Shown here piece by piece: positions 36,147 to 47,085 of a DNA stretch of 64,000 nucleotides. The notes beneath the pieces were generated by a model, which worked only from the letters and a program-made list of their open reading frames with translations, was not told the DNA's origin and did no database searches. Source of the DNA: Acidobacteriota bacterium (GTDB lineage: Bacteria; Acidobacteriota; Blastocatellia; Pyrinomonadales; Pyrinomonadaceae); contig JAOAPY010000023.1 in assembly GCA_025463135.1 (NCBI GenBank), forward strand, positions 97,439 through 161,438, read 5' to 3'. Positions within the stretch are counted from its first letter, which is position 1; each line of letters starts with the position of its first letter. Made by a program: the position numbers and the translations under genes.

Positions 36147-36617
36147 ATGAGGGCGCGACCTATCCGCCGAAACATTTACTTGCCAGTCGTACGCTTCGGC
36201 GTTGCCGACAGCGACTGGTTCACCGTTTTGCTGATTTCGTGCGCAGGTTATCTGGCACCGGTCCCATTCGGCATTACGGTTCTCTACGTGCCACTGCAAA
36301 TGTGGACTTGGCTCCTGGCGACTGCAGGAAGCATTGCATTCTTTAACTACATACGGATTGGACGCAAACCTTGCTGGCTACAGCACAAGCTTAAGGCGTT
36401 GTTTTTCCACCATAGACAACATCGCGCGATTCCAAACGGAAGAAAACGCGCGTTCACGCGCTCATGGATTCTTAACAATGAAGCGGCCCATGGTTGGCTG
36501 AGGTCCGATCCTCAATCCGCGCGGTCCAGTTCGACATTGATCTTGCTCGATCATAACAGTCGTATTCAGGAGGCAATTGAAGAACGATGGAACGAGTCCT
36601 TGCTTATGACGAACTAA
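36147..36617 (+). CDS. virB3: VirB3-like membrane protein
   Basis: 156 residues beginning MRARPIRRNIYLPVVRFGV, close to the usual VirB3 opening, with a hydrophobic pair of helices at about 28-70. It carries a longer C-terminal tail than typical VirB3 (which is often about 100 residues). The last 31 bases overlap virB4, whose ribosome site AGGAGG lies inside it. Confidence 0.75.
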   Translation: MRARPIRRNIYLPVVRFGVADSDWFTVLLISCAGYLAPVPFGITVLYVPLQMWTWLLATAGSIAFFNYIRIGRKPCWLQHKLKALFFHHRQHRAIPNGRKRAFTRSWILNNEAAHGWLRSDPQSARSSSTLILLDHNSRIQEAIEERWNESLLMTN

Positions 36618-39295
36618 CGGACGAACGAGACCTTCGTCGCCACGCGGTCGCACTAGTGCGCCCCTCTGGTAGAAGACGCGATTCGTCAATTGTAGGGATC
36701 TACCGAGATGCTCTGCGACACAAGGACGGCGCCCTCACAGTTGCGTATCAGGTGGAAACACCCGCGACGATGTTTGCGGATGATGCGCTTGTCGACATTC
36801 GTTATGACGACCTCGCACGAATGCTGGCCTTCGACAAACCGTCGGGTACTTTGGTGCAATTCAGATATTCGACGACTCCTGATCCCGGACAAGCGATTAC
36901 CAACGTCATTACTTCACGGGCACTTGCAGGCACTCACACGTTGGCATCGTTACTTCAAGCATCAAATCTCGATTACCTCAGAGGCACAGCGAAGAGTCTT
37001 CCCTATCGGCGAAGTGTGTTGACTATGTGGATACGAGTTCCGCCGAAGAAGCGCGGCAATCCGACAATCAGCGCCCTCGCTGATTTCGGAGATGCGTTTC
37101 GACAAGAAATGACAGAGCGAGGAATTCTTTCAACTCTACGAGACTTAGCTCAGATCTACTCTCGTACGGCCGACGATTCAGTAGTACGACGCACCCTCGA
37201 AGCTGAGCAGCAAGCTTACAACCATGCAAATCGAGTATGGAGACTCTTTGAGAATTCGTCTCCGCTTACACTGCGAAGGTTCACTCGTCAGGAGATCTGG
37301 GAAGCTGTGTTCTATGGGCACTGCCAGAATAGCAACTCCTCCCCGATTTTGTCCGACAGACCAGGCAGAGACTTGCGTGACTTTCTGTGCGGCGAGACTG
37401 TCGAGGGAGAGCTGAACTATCTAATGCATGGGGAATATCCCGTGACGATAGTTTCAATGTTCATACCGCCAAACGAGTTCGTGACAGCCGACGCGCTCAG
37501 AAGCTTAATAGGACGCCGCGATTTCAATCTCCGTCACACGATCGTTACTGAGTACCTTTTCCCTGAGCAGCGCAAAGAGACTAAACGTCTGGATCGCCGG
37601 ATCAAGCAAGTCAAGCGAACGTTTACCAGGAAAGATAACCCCGAGGGAGCGGCGGCACTGAGAAGTTTGCGAGCCGTGCGCGAGGAAGTTGCTGGCGCAC
37701 GCGAGTCGCTCCTGCCGACCCGCTTCTATGTTCTCCTGTATGGGGAGCGCGCAAGAAACCTTTCTGAACTGAAACAGTCTGTGGAGGTTCTGGATGAACA
37801 ATGCGAAAGGGTGGTCTCTGCCATTCGTCAGATACCCGGCGCTAACGCCGACCGCGAAGAGCCTGAGGCTTTACGCGCTCTATTTGCCACAGCTATCGCC
37901 GGTGAATTAAGTCCTGGTCTTACCGGACGCGAGTTGACGGAAGTAGCGAACTCGGCGGTGGCTTTGACTCCTACAGAAGATTCCTGGCAAGGAGCGACAC
38001 GACCGCACACGTTGCTTTCAACCGCCACCGGAAGGTTAGTCGGAATCGATCTCTTTGACCGAAATCAAATTCCCTCACCGCTCATTCAAATCATTGCAGC
38101 TCCGCGCGGCGGAAAATCGATTCTGATGGCTCAATTCGCCTGCGACATTTTGGCAAGTCTCAGTGACGCGAGCGTCAACGCAATCGACATCGGCGAAACT
38201 TTACTGCCGCTCGCGACGGTCCTAGGTGGCCGATATATCCGCCCTCGGCCAGACGAAGTGCGCGCCATCAACATCTGGTCATATCCCGAATTGAAAGATG
38301 GCGAGATGCCCGACGACGTACAAAAAGCATTAGTTGTCGGCGATCTCAAAATGCTGGCGCGCCTTAGAGACGATGATAAAACCGCTGAGGATATTATTAG
38401 CGCGGTCGTGGCTCAAGTTTACGAGAACATCGTCTCTCAGAACGGGCCGGGTCGGCCTCTGTTTGAACCAGTGCTCTCACACTTTATCGCTCAACTCAGG
38501 ACTTACCCGTTCGATGCTGAGATAGTCCGTGAGCGACGCGAGACTCTCGTCCTCGCTCTGAATAACTATATTGGTCATCCCTGGCTCGATGCCCCAACTC
38601 ATCCCGACTACGAAGAGAAGTCGCCTTTCGATGTCTTCGAACTGGGATCGCTGAGGGACTTCCCGAATGATATCAAGCTTTCACTGGCCTATCGCATTGC
38701 CGCATACGTCGCGCGTTCTATCGGACGCCGGCGCGCTGACGGAACGAGAGCTCCGACCGCCAATCTCTTCGATGAGATGTGGGAGATCAAGGATGAGTAT
38801 CCGTTCATCTTCAAGGTCCTTCAGCATGCCGGTCGCAAAGGTCCAAAGGAAAATTCAATAACCATATTAGCGACACACGCCTTCGAAGACATTGAGGATG
38901 TTGCTTCACTCTCGAAGACCGGGAATGTGATCTTTGTTGGCAAGCAACTCGGCGACTTCTCGAAGATCGTTGAACATGCAAAGTTATCGGCAAACGGAGC
39001 GACAGCCATCAGTCACATCAAGACTGCGCCGGGAAGGTTCTCGCAATTCGTGATGGTAATTGGAACCGGACCAGATCAGGTCGTCGAATTGGTGCAACAC
39101 GAACTCAGTCCTTTGATGCTTTGGACTTTAACGACCAATGCCGATGAAAGGAACGCTCGAAGCCTCGTTTCCGCTTATCACCCAGATTGGTCAGAGACAC
39201 AGGTTCACGCCTGGCTAGCTCAACATTACCCGCGTGGCCTGACAGCGGTAGGACTTCGAGAAATCGACGAAACGCTTCTTGCAGTTGCAGCGTGA
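36587..39295 (+). CDS. virB4: VirB4/TrbE-type conjugation ATPase
   Basis: 902 residues. The ATPase domain has a Walker A variant, AAPRGGKSILMAQ, around residue 505, and a Walker B NLFDEMWEIKDEYPF near 730. The Walker A lacks the first glycine of the usual GxxGxGKS but keeps GKS. Long N-terminal half of normal type. It powers pilus and channel assembly and is the largest gene of the operon. Confidence 0.93.
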   Translation: MERVLAYDELTDERDLRRHAVALVRPSGRRRDSSIVGIYRDALRHKDGALTVAYQVETPATMFADDALVDIRYDDLARMLAFDKPSGTLVQFRYSTTPDPGQAITNVITSRALAGTHTLASLLQASNLDYLRGTAKSLPYRRSVLTMWIRVPPKKRGNPTISALADFGDAFRQEMTERGILSTLRDLAQIYSRTADDSVVRRTLEAEQQAYNHANRVWRLFENSSPLTLRRFTRQEIWEAVFYGHCQNSNSSPILSDRPGRDLRDFLCGETVEGELNYLMHGEYPVTIVSMFIPPNEFVTADALRSLIGRRDFNLRHTIVTEYLFPEQRKETKRLDRRIKQVKRTFTRKDNPEGAAALRSLRAVREEVAGARESLLPTRFYVLLYGERARNLSELKQSVEVLDEQCERVVSAIRQIPGANADREEPEALRALFATAIAGELSPGLTGRELTEVANSAVALTPTEDSWQGATRPHTLLSTATGRLVGIDLFDRNQIPSPLIQIIAAPRGGKSILMAQFACDILASLSDASVNAIDIGETLLPLATVLGGRYIRPRPDEVRAINIWSYPELKDGEMPDDVQKALVVGDLKMLARLRDDDKTAEDIISAVVAQVYENIVSQNGPGRPLFEPVLSHFIAQLRTYPFDAEIVRERRETLVLALNNYIGHPWLDAPTHPDYEEKSPFDVFELGSLRDFPNDIKLSLAYRIAAYVARSIGRRRADGTRAPTANLFDEMWEIKDEYPFIFKVLQHAGRKGPKENSITILATHAFEDIEDVASLSKTGNVIFVGKQLGDFSKIVEHAKLSANGATAISHIKTAPGRFSQFVMVIGTGPDQVVELVQHELSPLMLWTLTTNADERNARSLVSAYHPDWSETQVHAWLAQHYPRGLTAVGLREIDETLLAVAA

Positions 39296-39325
39296 AAGTC
39301 GTTCTCGATTGAAGAGGAATAGACC

Positions 39326-40210
39326 ATGAGATTCATCAAACATCTACTGCTCGGCATTTTGCTCGGTGCGGTCCTGGCACCATCGACCACCCATGCTCAA
39401 TGGACCGTTTTCGATCCGGCTCAATACTCTCTTCAAATCGAGCGCCAGATAGAGGAAGCCAACCGATGGTTGGAGCGAGTCAGGCAGTATTCCGAAGAGA
39501 TCAACAAGCTCGCCGAACAACTCAGCACGATGAAAGGCGTATTAGGTCAGGCCGAAAAGCTTGTACTTCATAACGCAAACCTGACTCGAACGATGGCGCA
39601 AATCGGTCAAACGGTGCGCGATGTCTTCGCGCTGAAACGTGCGATTGAGACGATGGTGATCACACGGTTACGCATGATCAAGTCGATCAAAGTGCGGTTG
39701 ATGAACGGTATCTTCGATCCAGAAGCTGACTTGCGCGATTTCGAGGACTATCTGCGCAATTCTATTGGTCGCACTGCGCAGGACAAGATCGCAACGATGA
39801 ATCGCATCGCAATGTTTGATGCAACATTGGCCCGCCTTTATCACGATCTTCAAACAGCTGAAGCGCGACAGGCCGGAGCTGCGCTGGAAATGAAGCAGGC
39901 GAAAGACAAGCTTGACGCCGAGCTAGCCAAACCACAAGCCGAACAGTGTGCTTCCTGCATTTCAGATCTCAAACTCGAGATCGCGTCATGCGAGAAAATG
40001 ATTGCCGACCTGGATGCGCAAATCACGAATCTGTCCACACAAATAGAGGATCGCGTGAAGCTTTACAACCTAACTATGGAAGAACGAGTGCGGATAGCAA
40101 ATCGGGTCAAAGCGACAGATGAAGCATGGGATAACCTGAACATAGTCAAAGAAAGCATTTTCACCGCGATTGAGAGGGGTGGAATGCCACCCCCTCCGAG
40201 AAGACCCTAG
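39326..40210 (+). CDS. virB5: VirB5/TrbJ-like protein
   Basis: 294 residues with signal peptide (cleavage after HAQ near residue 25) and a mostly coiled-coil body containing the Q/E/A-rich repeats and a CxxC (CASC). Gene order after virB4 and before virB6 supports VirB5, a minor pilus-tip component. Confidence 0.78.
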   Translation: MRFIKHLLLGILLGAVLAPSTTHAQWTVFDPAQYSLQIERQIEEANRWLERVRQYSEEINKLAEQLSTMKGVLGQAEKLVLHNANLTRTMAQIGQTVRDVFALKRAIETMVITRLRMIKSIKVRLMNGIFDPEADLRDFEDYLRNSIGRTAQDKIATMNRIAMFDATLARLYHDLQTAEARQAGAALEMKQAKDKLDAELAKPQAEQCASCISDLKLEIASCEKMIADLDAQITNLSTQIEDRVKLYNLTMEERVRIANRVKATDEAWDNLNIVKESIFTAIERGGMPPPPRRP

Positions 40211-40243
40211 GACTTAAGGCCGCGATCTCGAAGGAACCCAGCA

Positions 40244-42256
40244 ATGAATCTCAAACGAGCATTACGGTTTGGCATCCTTGTCGCAATTCTGCTGCTCCCG
40301 GTGGTGGTGCAAGCGCAGGCGCCAACCCCGTCACCCTCGCCGGTAAGGTCGCTTTCTGAAAACCTCGCGGCCCTGACTCAACGTGCCGCCTCGCTTCTGC
40401 CCTCTTTTGACAACGAAATCGTCTCGAAGTTGATCGGCTGGTTCGAACTCCTGGCGTGGGTTATCGGAAACTGTTTGGCTGGGTTCGCGATGTTGCGCAT
40501 TGTGCGTGAGGACAATGGCGAGGGTTCCAATCTCTATTGGTGGTTCGGCAGACTTGGGTTGTTCTTTGTGTTATCGGGAACGAGCTTGGCAATGATCAAT
40601 GGTATGAGCGCCATCGGATACGAAATTGCCAACGGAAATGAAACACGACAACAGTCAGTTCTGCAGGAGATGTATCTAGCTCAGCGGGACAGTTTCAACG
40701 ACTCCTATGCCAAGTTTCAGCAGAACATGTTCACCGTAAAGGTTGACGGTCGTGAGACGGCAATTGAACCCGTCCCGATAGGCAGCGAATCGGTACTGGG
40801 CATTATTGTCGATAGTGAGAGCACGCTAAAAGACTTCGATCGAAAGGCCGATGTTTCTCAGTGGAACATCTCTACAATGCTGACGTGGTTGAACTTCGAA
40901 CGCGCTCTGATCGAATTTGGAGATCTGATCTTAGTGATTCTTGGCGCGGCTCTACTGCTGGCGCTGAAACTGGCTATGCCATTCATGCTTGCTGGCATCG
41001 TGGACAAACATCTTGCTAGCAAGACCACTTATCCATTCTTCTATGGAGTTGTTGCTCTAACCCTTGTTTGGCCGTCAGTGTCAAAGATCATTCGGATCGT
41101 GGCTTACATGTGGGGAAATGTCGCCATGGCTGTGGGCGATGGTGATCCACTTTATATCTGGAACTACGAAACGATGAGGGCAATCACGGACCCGCTCGCG
41201 CAACCGCAATACACAATTGCCCTAGCCGCCTTCGGAATGGGTTTGGGTGCGCTATGTCTCTATGGAACTCCCTTTATCTCTTTGTACTTCCTATCAGGAC
41301 GAATCTATGAGTCCGTAGCGACGGTGGTTTCATCTTGGATGGGCGCAATGGTTGGCACGGGCATTGAGAAATACAGCGCGGAAGCGGCAGCCTCGATCAA
41401 TCGCCAAGCTGAGAGCACGCAGTACAACGCGGGCTATCAGGCGGACGTGACCAGATCAGCCGGGCAATGGGAAGCCGGAAACATGAGGGCGCAAGGGCAA
41501 CGCACCGCCCAACTTGCTTCAATTCAAGCGGCCTTAACCGGTCAAGTGGCGGCGACGCAAGGAGCGGCCACAACTCAGCGAATGATCATTCAGGCGGCAG
41601 CAGGATTCCAGAAGAGTCAGGTCGGTTCTGAAGTGGCTCGCAATATTCGCGATACCAACATAGGCGCTTCGCGAGAAGTAGGCGGCATCATCGCCGGCGC
41701 CAAGCGCGATCTCTACATGAATGCCGGTAACACGTCGGCAGCGAAAATTGACCAAGGTGTCAGTCTGGTCAACGCTATGGTTCCTCCTGAGGTTCCAGTA
41801 GTGCGAGGGCTGGTGGAAATTCCTAAGTACGATGCCATCACGAAGCGCAACCGCACAGCGAATGAAGCCACTACTGGATTCAGTGCGGAGATGGTTCAAA
41901 ATCAAGAGTTGGTTGCTGGCCGTATTGCGGGATCAGCGCAGCGCTATCAAACCGAGATGAATCAGGCGATAGATAGGCAGGCTGGTGCCCAAGTTGCGGG
42001 CGTTAATGCAGGCGCTGGTCAAGCGATCGGTGGTTATCAACGCGGTGCCAATCAGGCGCGGACAGGTGTCGAACAAAACTATCAACAAGAACTGGGTGCC
42101 AACAAGCAGATATACGTAAGCCAAGTTGATGCTGCCGGTCAAATCCGTAGTGCAGGACTTGAAGCTGCGAAACTACGGCAGGCTGCAGCCGTCATTTCGG
42201 CAGTTGGACGCGAGATTTCAAGAGAAGTTGGCCAGGGAATGCGCATCCGATTTTGA
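40244..42256 (+). CDS. virB6: VirB6/TrbL-like polytopic membrane protein
   Basis: 670 residues. Signal-like helix at the start, then several membrane segments between about residues 60 and 375 (LLAWVIGNCLAGFAMLRIV, then LILVILGAALLLALKL and others). The last about 280 residues form a hydrophilic Ala/Gln-rich tail with repeated motifs such as ...AGQWEAGNMRAQGQ... This is the usual layout of TrbL-like proteins. Last gene of the plus-strand transfer operon. Confidence 0.8.
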   Translation: MNLKRALRFGILVAILLLPVVVQAQAPTPSPSPVRSLSENLAALTQRAASLLPSFDNEIVSKLIGWFELLAWVIGNCLAGFAMLRIVREDNGEGSNLYWWFGRLGLFFVLSGTSLAMINGMSAIGYEIANGNETRQQSVLQEMYLAQRDSFNDSYAKFQQNMFTVKVDGRETAIEPVPIGSESVLGIIVDSESTLKDFDRKADVSQWNISTMLTWLNFERALIEFGDLILVILGAALLLALKLAMPFMLAGIVDKHLASKTTYPFFYGVVALTLVWPSVSKIIRIVAYMWGNVAMAVGDGDPLYIWNYETMRAITDPLAQPQYTIALAAFGMGLGALCLYGTPFISLYFLSGRIYESVATVVSSWMGAMVGTGIEKYSAEAAASINRQAESTQYNAGYQADVTRSAGQWEAGNMRAQGQRTAQLASIQAALTGQVAATQGAATTQRMIIQAAAGFQKSQVGSEVARNIRDTNIGASREVGGIIAGAKRDLYMNAGNTSAAKIDQGVSLVNAMVPPEVPVVRGLVEIPKYDAITKRNRTANEATTGFSAEMVQNQELVAGRIAGSAQRYQTEMNQAIDRQAGAQVAGVNAGAGQAIGGYQRGANQARTGVEQNYQQELGANKQIYVSQVDAAGQIRSAGLEAAKLRQAAAVISAVGREISREVGQGMRIRF

Positions 42257-42299
42257 GCTGGATCACACCCGAAACTTCTAATTTTCTATCGTCCTGTTT

Positions 42300-43697
42300 T
42301 TGGGGAGTCACGCCACATCGAGCGTTAACGGGTGGTACCTCGACGCCTTGACCGCCGACTCAACTACTTGTATTGAGTTAGGCGTGTCTCCCAAATCGCG
42401 AAAGCGCAAGCTGAAAAAATCCAAGGCACGCAACTCTGCACGCGCGGGATTGAAACCTTCCATACGTAACGCTTCCTTTGATGCGGAAAGGTTTCCCGTT
42501 CTACTTGGAGAGGAGTTTCCCGGGGAACTTGGTATTAAGAACCCGGAAATTAGAGCGTTTCTTAACGAGCAGTATCCTGCTCCAATCCTGCAACCGTGTG
42601 CCGAGAATATTGATGCCCTTCTTAGACGATTATCGACTGAAGACAACGGACAGTACCTTTACCGGGGCCAGACTCGCCACTTTCCCGCTCTGGTTCCATC
42701 CATATTTCGGCGAGCTATGATCCCTGGTACCGAAGGAGATGCCATTATTGGCATCGATCCAAACCAGTTCCATGGCTCACTCAGTGAGCGCGACAGAATC
42801 CGGTTTAGGTTGTTGGGCGAGATGATGGAAACCTATGGCCCTTCCGTGGGCAACATTATCGCGCAACAATATGGGTTAAGTTCGGAAGCTCTTGATGTAA
42901 CTGGCGACCCAAAAATTGCAGCATTTTTTGCCACCCGACAGTATCCGGAATACCAATCATTTGAAGGCAATGCCTCCAATTCTCAAGGTGTCATCTATCG
43001 GTTTCCGCTTGTTGAGATTTTGCCGGATCTGGAAACACTCGACACTCTATATCGGTTAGCGTGCAAGCGCATTGACCCTTTTGGTGACGTCTGGTTTGTC
43101 GGATTCCAGAAGCGAGCAGTACTGACGGACAAGATACTAAAAGACGTAAATAAGATCTTCGAAGAACGTGGAGGAACAATCCGCGCAGAAGTCAGAACGA
43201 GGCCGTTGGTGGTAGATCATGGTTTCTATGAACGCGAGATTCGTGCTTCATGGAGGAAACGGCTAATGGATGAAGTACCACCTTTGACTGACACCCGCTT
43301 ACTTCGTCAGCGGGGTGGATCAATTCGGACCATTTCTCGCTGGGCTTCGTCTGTAGCAGTCGAGCTGGATGCTGTGAAACACCCAAATCTTGGGTTCGTG
43401 TTTTCCCCGCCATTTGCCATAGGAGAAGAGTTGATTGGTGTGGAAAACATAAATCGATACCCCAAGCTCGAAATATTTCCTTTCACCCACTCGGCATACG
43501 AAGTAGATCTCAGTCCCGACTATCTATGGCCGGGAGAGGAAAGCGATTGGATGTACAAACACCTCATGACGATTTTTGAGAACCGACATTTTCAGTTCCT
43601 GCAAAAACAAAATGTGTCTGTGGACGACCTACGCGAAGGCTTGATTGATCCCGGATATCAACGATCTACAGATGACGCGAAAACAGGAGTGCAGTGA
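42300..43697 (+). CDS. FRG-domain protein
   Basis: 465 residues from a TTG at 42300; ribosome site weak, so the exact start is uncertain. The FRG motif is at LYRGQTRHFPALVPSIFRR (about residue 120), and ALDVTGDPKIAAFFATRQY matches the second conserved part. FRG proteins are of poorly known biochemistry and are frequently found near defence genes. It follows the transfer operon and may be an independent cargo gene. Confidence 0.8.
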   Translation: MGSHATSSVNGWYLDALTADSTTCIELGVSPKSRKRKLKKSKARNSARAGLKPSIRNASFDAERFPVLLGEEFPGELGIKNPEIRAFLNEQYPAPILQPCAENIDALLRRLSTEDNGQYLYRGQTRHFPALVPSIFRRAMIPGTEGDAIIGIDPNQFHGSLSERDRIRFRLLGEMMETYGPSVGNIIAQQYGLSSEALDVTGDPKIAAFFATRQYPEYQSFEGNASNSQGVIYRFPLVEILPDLETLDTLYRLACKRIDPFGDVWFVGFQKRAVLTDKILKDVNKIFEERGGTIRAEVRTRPLVVDHGFYEREIRASWRKRLMDEVPPLTDTRLLRQRGGSIRTISRWASSVAVELDAVKHPNLGFVFSPPFAIGEELIGVENINRYPKLEIFPFTHSAYEVDLSPDYLWPGEESDWMYKHLMTIFENRHFQFLQKQNVSVDDLREGLIDPGYQRSTDDAKTGVQ

Positions 43698-43774
43698 CAA
43701 GGCCGCTACTTCCCAGGGATTACCTTCGCTCTAACGGCCTGCCACGCTGATCAGACAATTCAAGCAAAGGTATT

Positions 43775-44779
43775 TTAGGGTAGGGATTGTTCATTAATTC
43801 GTCTTCTTGCGCGCTCAAGCCGCTGGTATAGCGAAGTACGGTCGATGCGTAACAATCGCGCGGCTTGACTGTGATTTCCCGTCGTCGCAAGCAATTGTTC
43901 GTAGAGAGTAAGAAGTGTTCGATCGAGGAAGGCTTCAAGTGAATCGTTCTCATGATACAAAAGAGGAACCTGCGCTCTCGGTCCTGCCAGATGACCGTTG
44001 GGAAGCGCTCGCCGAGCAGCCTCAGCCGTTATCAAATCGCCGTCCATAGTAGTTGCGACGAGCTTTTCCACAACATGCCTCAGCTGACGGACATTTCCTG
44101 GCCAAGGATAGTTGGACAATACCGGGATCGCCTCTTTCTCCACTGTGCGTTTGCGAGAGCACTTAGATCTCTTCTCCGCCTCGCCCAAAAAGTGATCAAC
44201 CAGCAGTGGAATATCAGATACCCTTTTTCTCAGCGGCGGAGTGTTGATTGCTAACACGGCGATCCGATAGAAGAGGTCTTCACGGAATCGGCCAGCTTGG
44301 AGTTCAAGAGCAAGGTTTCGGTTCGTCGCAGTTATTACGCGCGCGTCAACATGCGTTTCTGAACGAGCCCCCACTGGTCTAATGGTGCCTTCCTGCAGAA
44401 CGCGCAATAGTTTGACTTGAGATGCGCCAGACATCTCGCCGATTTCATCAAGGAAGATTGTTCCTTTGTGAGCCGCCTCGAACAATCCCTTCCGTTTCTC
44501 ATTTGCGCCGGTAAATGCGCCGCGCTCGTAGCCAAACAGTTCTGATTCAAGGAGAGTCTCTGTTAGGGTTCCACAGTTAACGGAGACAAATGGATTCATT
44601 GCGCGGGCGCTCTGGTCATGGATGGCTCGCGCCACGAGTTCTTTTCCCGTCCCAGACTCTCCAAAGATAAGTACGGTTAAGTCACAGCGAGCCGCAGTAC
44701 CGATCTCGGTAAGCAGGGCATCAATCAGCGGCGATTCGCCGACGATACCGCCATTAAATAGCGAGAACTGCGAACTCAC
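43775..44779 (-). CDS. Sigma-54-dependent activator without sensor domain
   Basis: 334 residues. AAA+ domain with Walker A GESGTGKE (40-47), the sigma-54-contacting GAFTGA (87-92) and Walker [12 protein letters not shown] (106-116). A Fis-type HTH follows (about 285-325). The usual N-terminal regulatory domain is absent; only about 10 residues precede the AAA+ domain, so activity would be governed by its level or by another protein. Divergent from the S9 peptidase gene, which it may control; I found no convincing -24/-12 site in the gap. Confidence 0.93.
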   Translation of the reverse strand: MSSQFSLFNGGIVGESPLIDALLTEIGTAARCDLTVLIFGESGTGKELVARAIHDQSARAMNPFVSVNCGTLTETLLESELFGYERGAFTGANEKRKGLFEAAHKGTIFLDEIGEMSGASQVKLLRVLQEGTIRPVGARSETHVDARVITATNRNLALELQAGRFREDLFYRIAVLAINTPPLRKRVSDIPLLVDHFLGEAEKRSKCSRKRTVEKEAIPVLSNYPWPGNVRQLRHVVEKLVATTMDGDLITAEAARRALPNGHLAGPRAQVPLLYHENDSLEAFLDRTLLTLYEQLLATTGNHSQAARLLRIDRTSLYQRLERARRRINEQSLP

Positions 44780-45046
44780 TGGTGCTTCCTCTCCAATGTC
44801 AGGCGAGTCACGCCTATTTTGCGGGTGGTCTGTCTTCCTAGACGGGAAAACTGGACAGAAATCCCACTTTGAGGAAAAATAGTCGCCTCTTGTGCCGATG
44901 GGTTCGCTTCCGAACCTGCGAAAATTTTTTTGATCGAGGCTGGAAGTTCTGGCCGAGTCTCCCGTCTAGAACGAATGTAGCGGATTTCCAGATTGAATCT
45001 GAGAGAAGCACAGTCGTCTCCGTGGCCCTTCTCTCCAAAACAACAG

Positions 45047-47035
45047 ATGCGACCTAGGGACAAAACCCAGACGCCCAGACTGGTTTTTACCTTTGGCTGG
45101 CCTTACAGAATGTGGGCCATGCTGATGGTCGTGTTTTTATTGGTCGGACCTGTCCAAGCGCAAGCGCAGTCCACTGCTCCAAGCAAGAATATTGAGTCGT
45201 TAGGCGTGCCGCCTATCCCCGCATCTTTAGCTCGCGAAATTCAGCCGTACAACAGCCCCTATGGATTGCCAGTGGCTGGATGGAACCCGCTCAAGCGTGA
45301 GATTTGGTTAAAGGGGCTTTCAAGCGTCACGTGGGTTTCACGTGTCGCAATCCCTGGAGCAACTCCAGAGACATCGGCGATCTACATTCAGTCGAGTGGT
45401 ATTTATGACATTTACTTCCAACCTCAAGGTAAGTATTTGGCTTACACAAGAGATGCAAATGGCAACGAGTCTTTTCAACTTTACCTTTATGAAATCAGTG
45501 CACGTAATTCAACTTTGCTTTCCGATGGGAAGTCGAGGAACACGGAACCGGTGTGGTCCAACGCTGGAGACAAAATAGTTTACAGTTCGAGCCCTGCCGG
45601 TGCCGAAGGTGTAAGCCTTCGATTGCTTAATCCTTTTGACCCAAAAACCGATCGCTTATTAGAAAAGTCTTCCGGTAGCTACCTAAAAGCTTATGACTGG
45701 TCGCCAGACGACAAGACCATAGTGTATTGCGATTTCAGTTCAAACACTGCCAGCAGCCTATGGTTGGCTGATGTAGAAAGTGGAAAGAATATCTTGCTCT
45801 CGGAGAAATCGGATAAGCCGGAACTTTATGACTTCCCACAATTCAGCAAGAACGGCAAAGGAGTTTACGTCGTTACGGACCATGATTCTGATTTTCGGCG
45901 ATTGGCTTACATTGATCTCTCGTCGCGAAAGATCAGCTATATCCCCTCTCCTGCTCAATGGGATGTGGAGGAGTTTCAGCTTGCGCCGGATGGTAGGAAC
46001 GTGGCGTTCACCACAAATGAGGATGGACTCTCTAAGCTGCACCTGTTCGATCTGCTCGATAGCAAGGAGCATGAGGCCCCTCAACTTCCGGTGGGTATTA
46101 TCTCGGACCCTAAATGGAATAGAGAGTCCACAGACGTCGCTTTTAATCTCAAATCGCCACGCTCTCCCCTAGATGTGTATTCAGTCAATCTCCGCACCGC
46201 CAAGGTTGAACTTTGGGCCAAGAGTGTCATGAGTGGGGTAGACACATCGAAGTTTTCACAGCCGGAAGTAGTCCACTGGCAGACATTCGATAAGCGAACG
46301 CTGTCCGGTTTTCTTTATCGACCTTCGGAGAGGTTCAAAGGTAAGCGGCCCGTCATAATTGATATTCACGGAGGCCCGGAGGAGCAGTATCGTCCGAACT
46401 TTCTCTACGAAGACAACTACCTTCTGAATGAACTGGGGGTAGCGAAGATCTACCCCAATGTACGTGGCTCATCGGGATACGGAAAATCATTCTTAAGTCT
46501 CGACAATGGGGTGCATCGCGAAGACGCCGTAAAGGACATTGGAGCTTTGCTGGATTGGATCAAGGCGCAACCTGACCTCGATGCCGAACGCGTGTTGGTT
46601 GAGGGCGTGAGCTATGGGGGGTTCCTCGCGCTCTCGACTGCTTGCGCTTACGGGGATCGCATTAGAGCGACGATCTCCGACAGCGGGATTTCTGATCTCG
46701 CCGGCTTCGTGGAGCACACCGAAGGTTGGCGGCGCGATCTCCAACGCGCAGAGTTTGGAGATGAACGCGATCCGAAAATCCGCGAATTCATGGACCGCAC
46801 CGCGCCCCTTAATAACGCACAAAAAATCAAGAAGCCACTGCTGATCATTCAAGGTCAGAATGATCCACGCGTGCCCGCCGGAGATGCCGCAAAACTCGTG
46901 GCTGCGACCAAGGATCGAATTCCGGTCTGGTACATCCTGGCTAAGGATGAAGGCCACGGTTTCATGAAACAACCCAACCGAGATTATCGACTGTACGCAA
47001 CGATACTCTTTGTCAAAGAGTTCTTGCTCAAATAG
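45047..47035 (+). CDS. Exported S9-family prolyl oligopeptidase-like peptidase
   Basis: 662 residues from ATG at 45047; an earlier in-frame start at 44993 is also possible. The N-terminus has a signal-like stretch MWAMLMVVFLLVGPVQAQAQ. A beta-propeller domain (about 95-400) with WD/TolB-like repeats precedes the alpha/beta-hydrolase domain, with GVSYGGF around Ser522, Asp606 (QGQNDP) and His637 (DEGHGF) as triad. Family S9 acylaminoacyl-peptidase/DPP type. It is upstream of the small exported protein and TPR-CHAT protease on the same strand. Confidence 0.9.
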   Translation: MRPRDKTQTPRLVFTFGWPYRMWAMLMVVFLLVGPVQAQAQSTAPSKNIESLGVPPIPASLAREIQPYNSPYGLPVAGWNPLKREIWLKGLSSVTWVSRVAIPGATPETSAIYIQSSGIYDIYFQPQGKYLAYTRDANGNESFQLYLYEISARNSTLLSDGKSRNTEPVWSNAGDKIVYSSSPAGAEGVSLRLLNPFDPKTDRLLEKSSGSYLKAYDWSPDDKTIVYCDFSSNTASSLWLADVESGKNILLSEKSDKPELYDFPQFSKNGKGVYVVTDHDSDFRRLAYIDLSSRKISYIPSPAQWDVEEFQLAPDGRNVAFTTNEDGLSKLHLFDLLDSKEHEAPQLPVGIISDPKWNRESTDVAFNLKSPRSPLDVYSVNLRTAKVELWAKSVMSGVDTSKFSQPEVVHWQTFDKRTLSGFLYRPSERFKGKRPVIIDIHGGPEEQYRPNFLYEDNYLLNELGVAKIYPNVRGSSGYGKSFLSLDNGVHREDAVKDIGALLDWIKAQPDLDAERVLVEGVSYGGFLALSTACAYGDRIRATISDSGISDLAGFVEHTEGWRRDLQRAEFGDERDPKIREFMDRTAPLNNAQKIKKPLLIIQGQNDPRVPAGDAAKLVAATKDRIPVWYILAKDEGHGFMKQPNRDYRLYATILFVKEFLLK

Positions 47036-47085
47036 GACCGTAAACCCGCCGTAGACTTATCGCGGCATTAACCAAAGGAGAAGCC

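Noticed and set aside
44780..45046. Sigma-54 promoter for the S9 peptidase
   Set aside because: No sequence with a convincing GG...GC at -24/-12 spacing was found.
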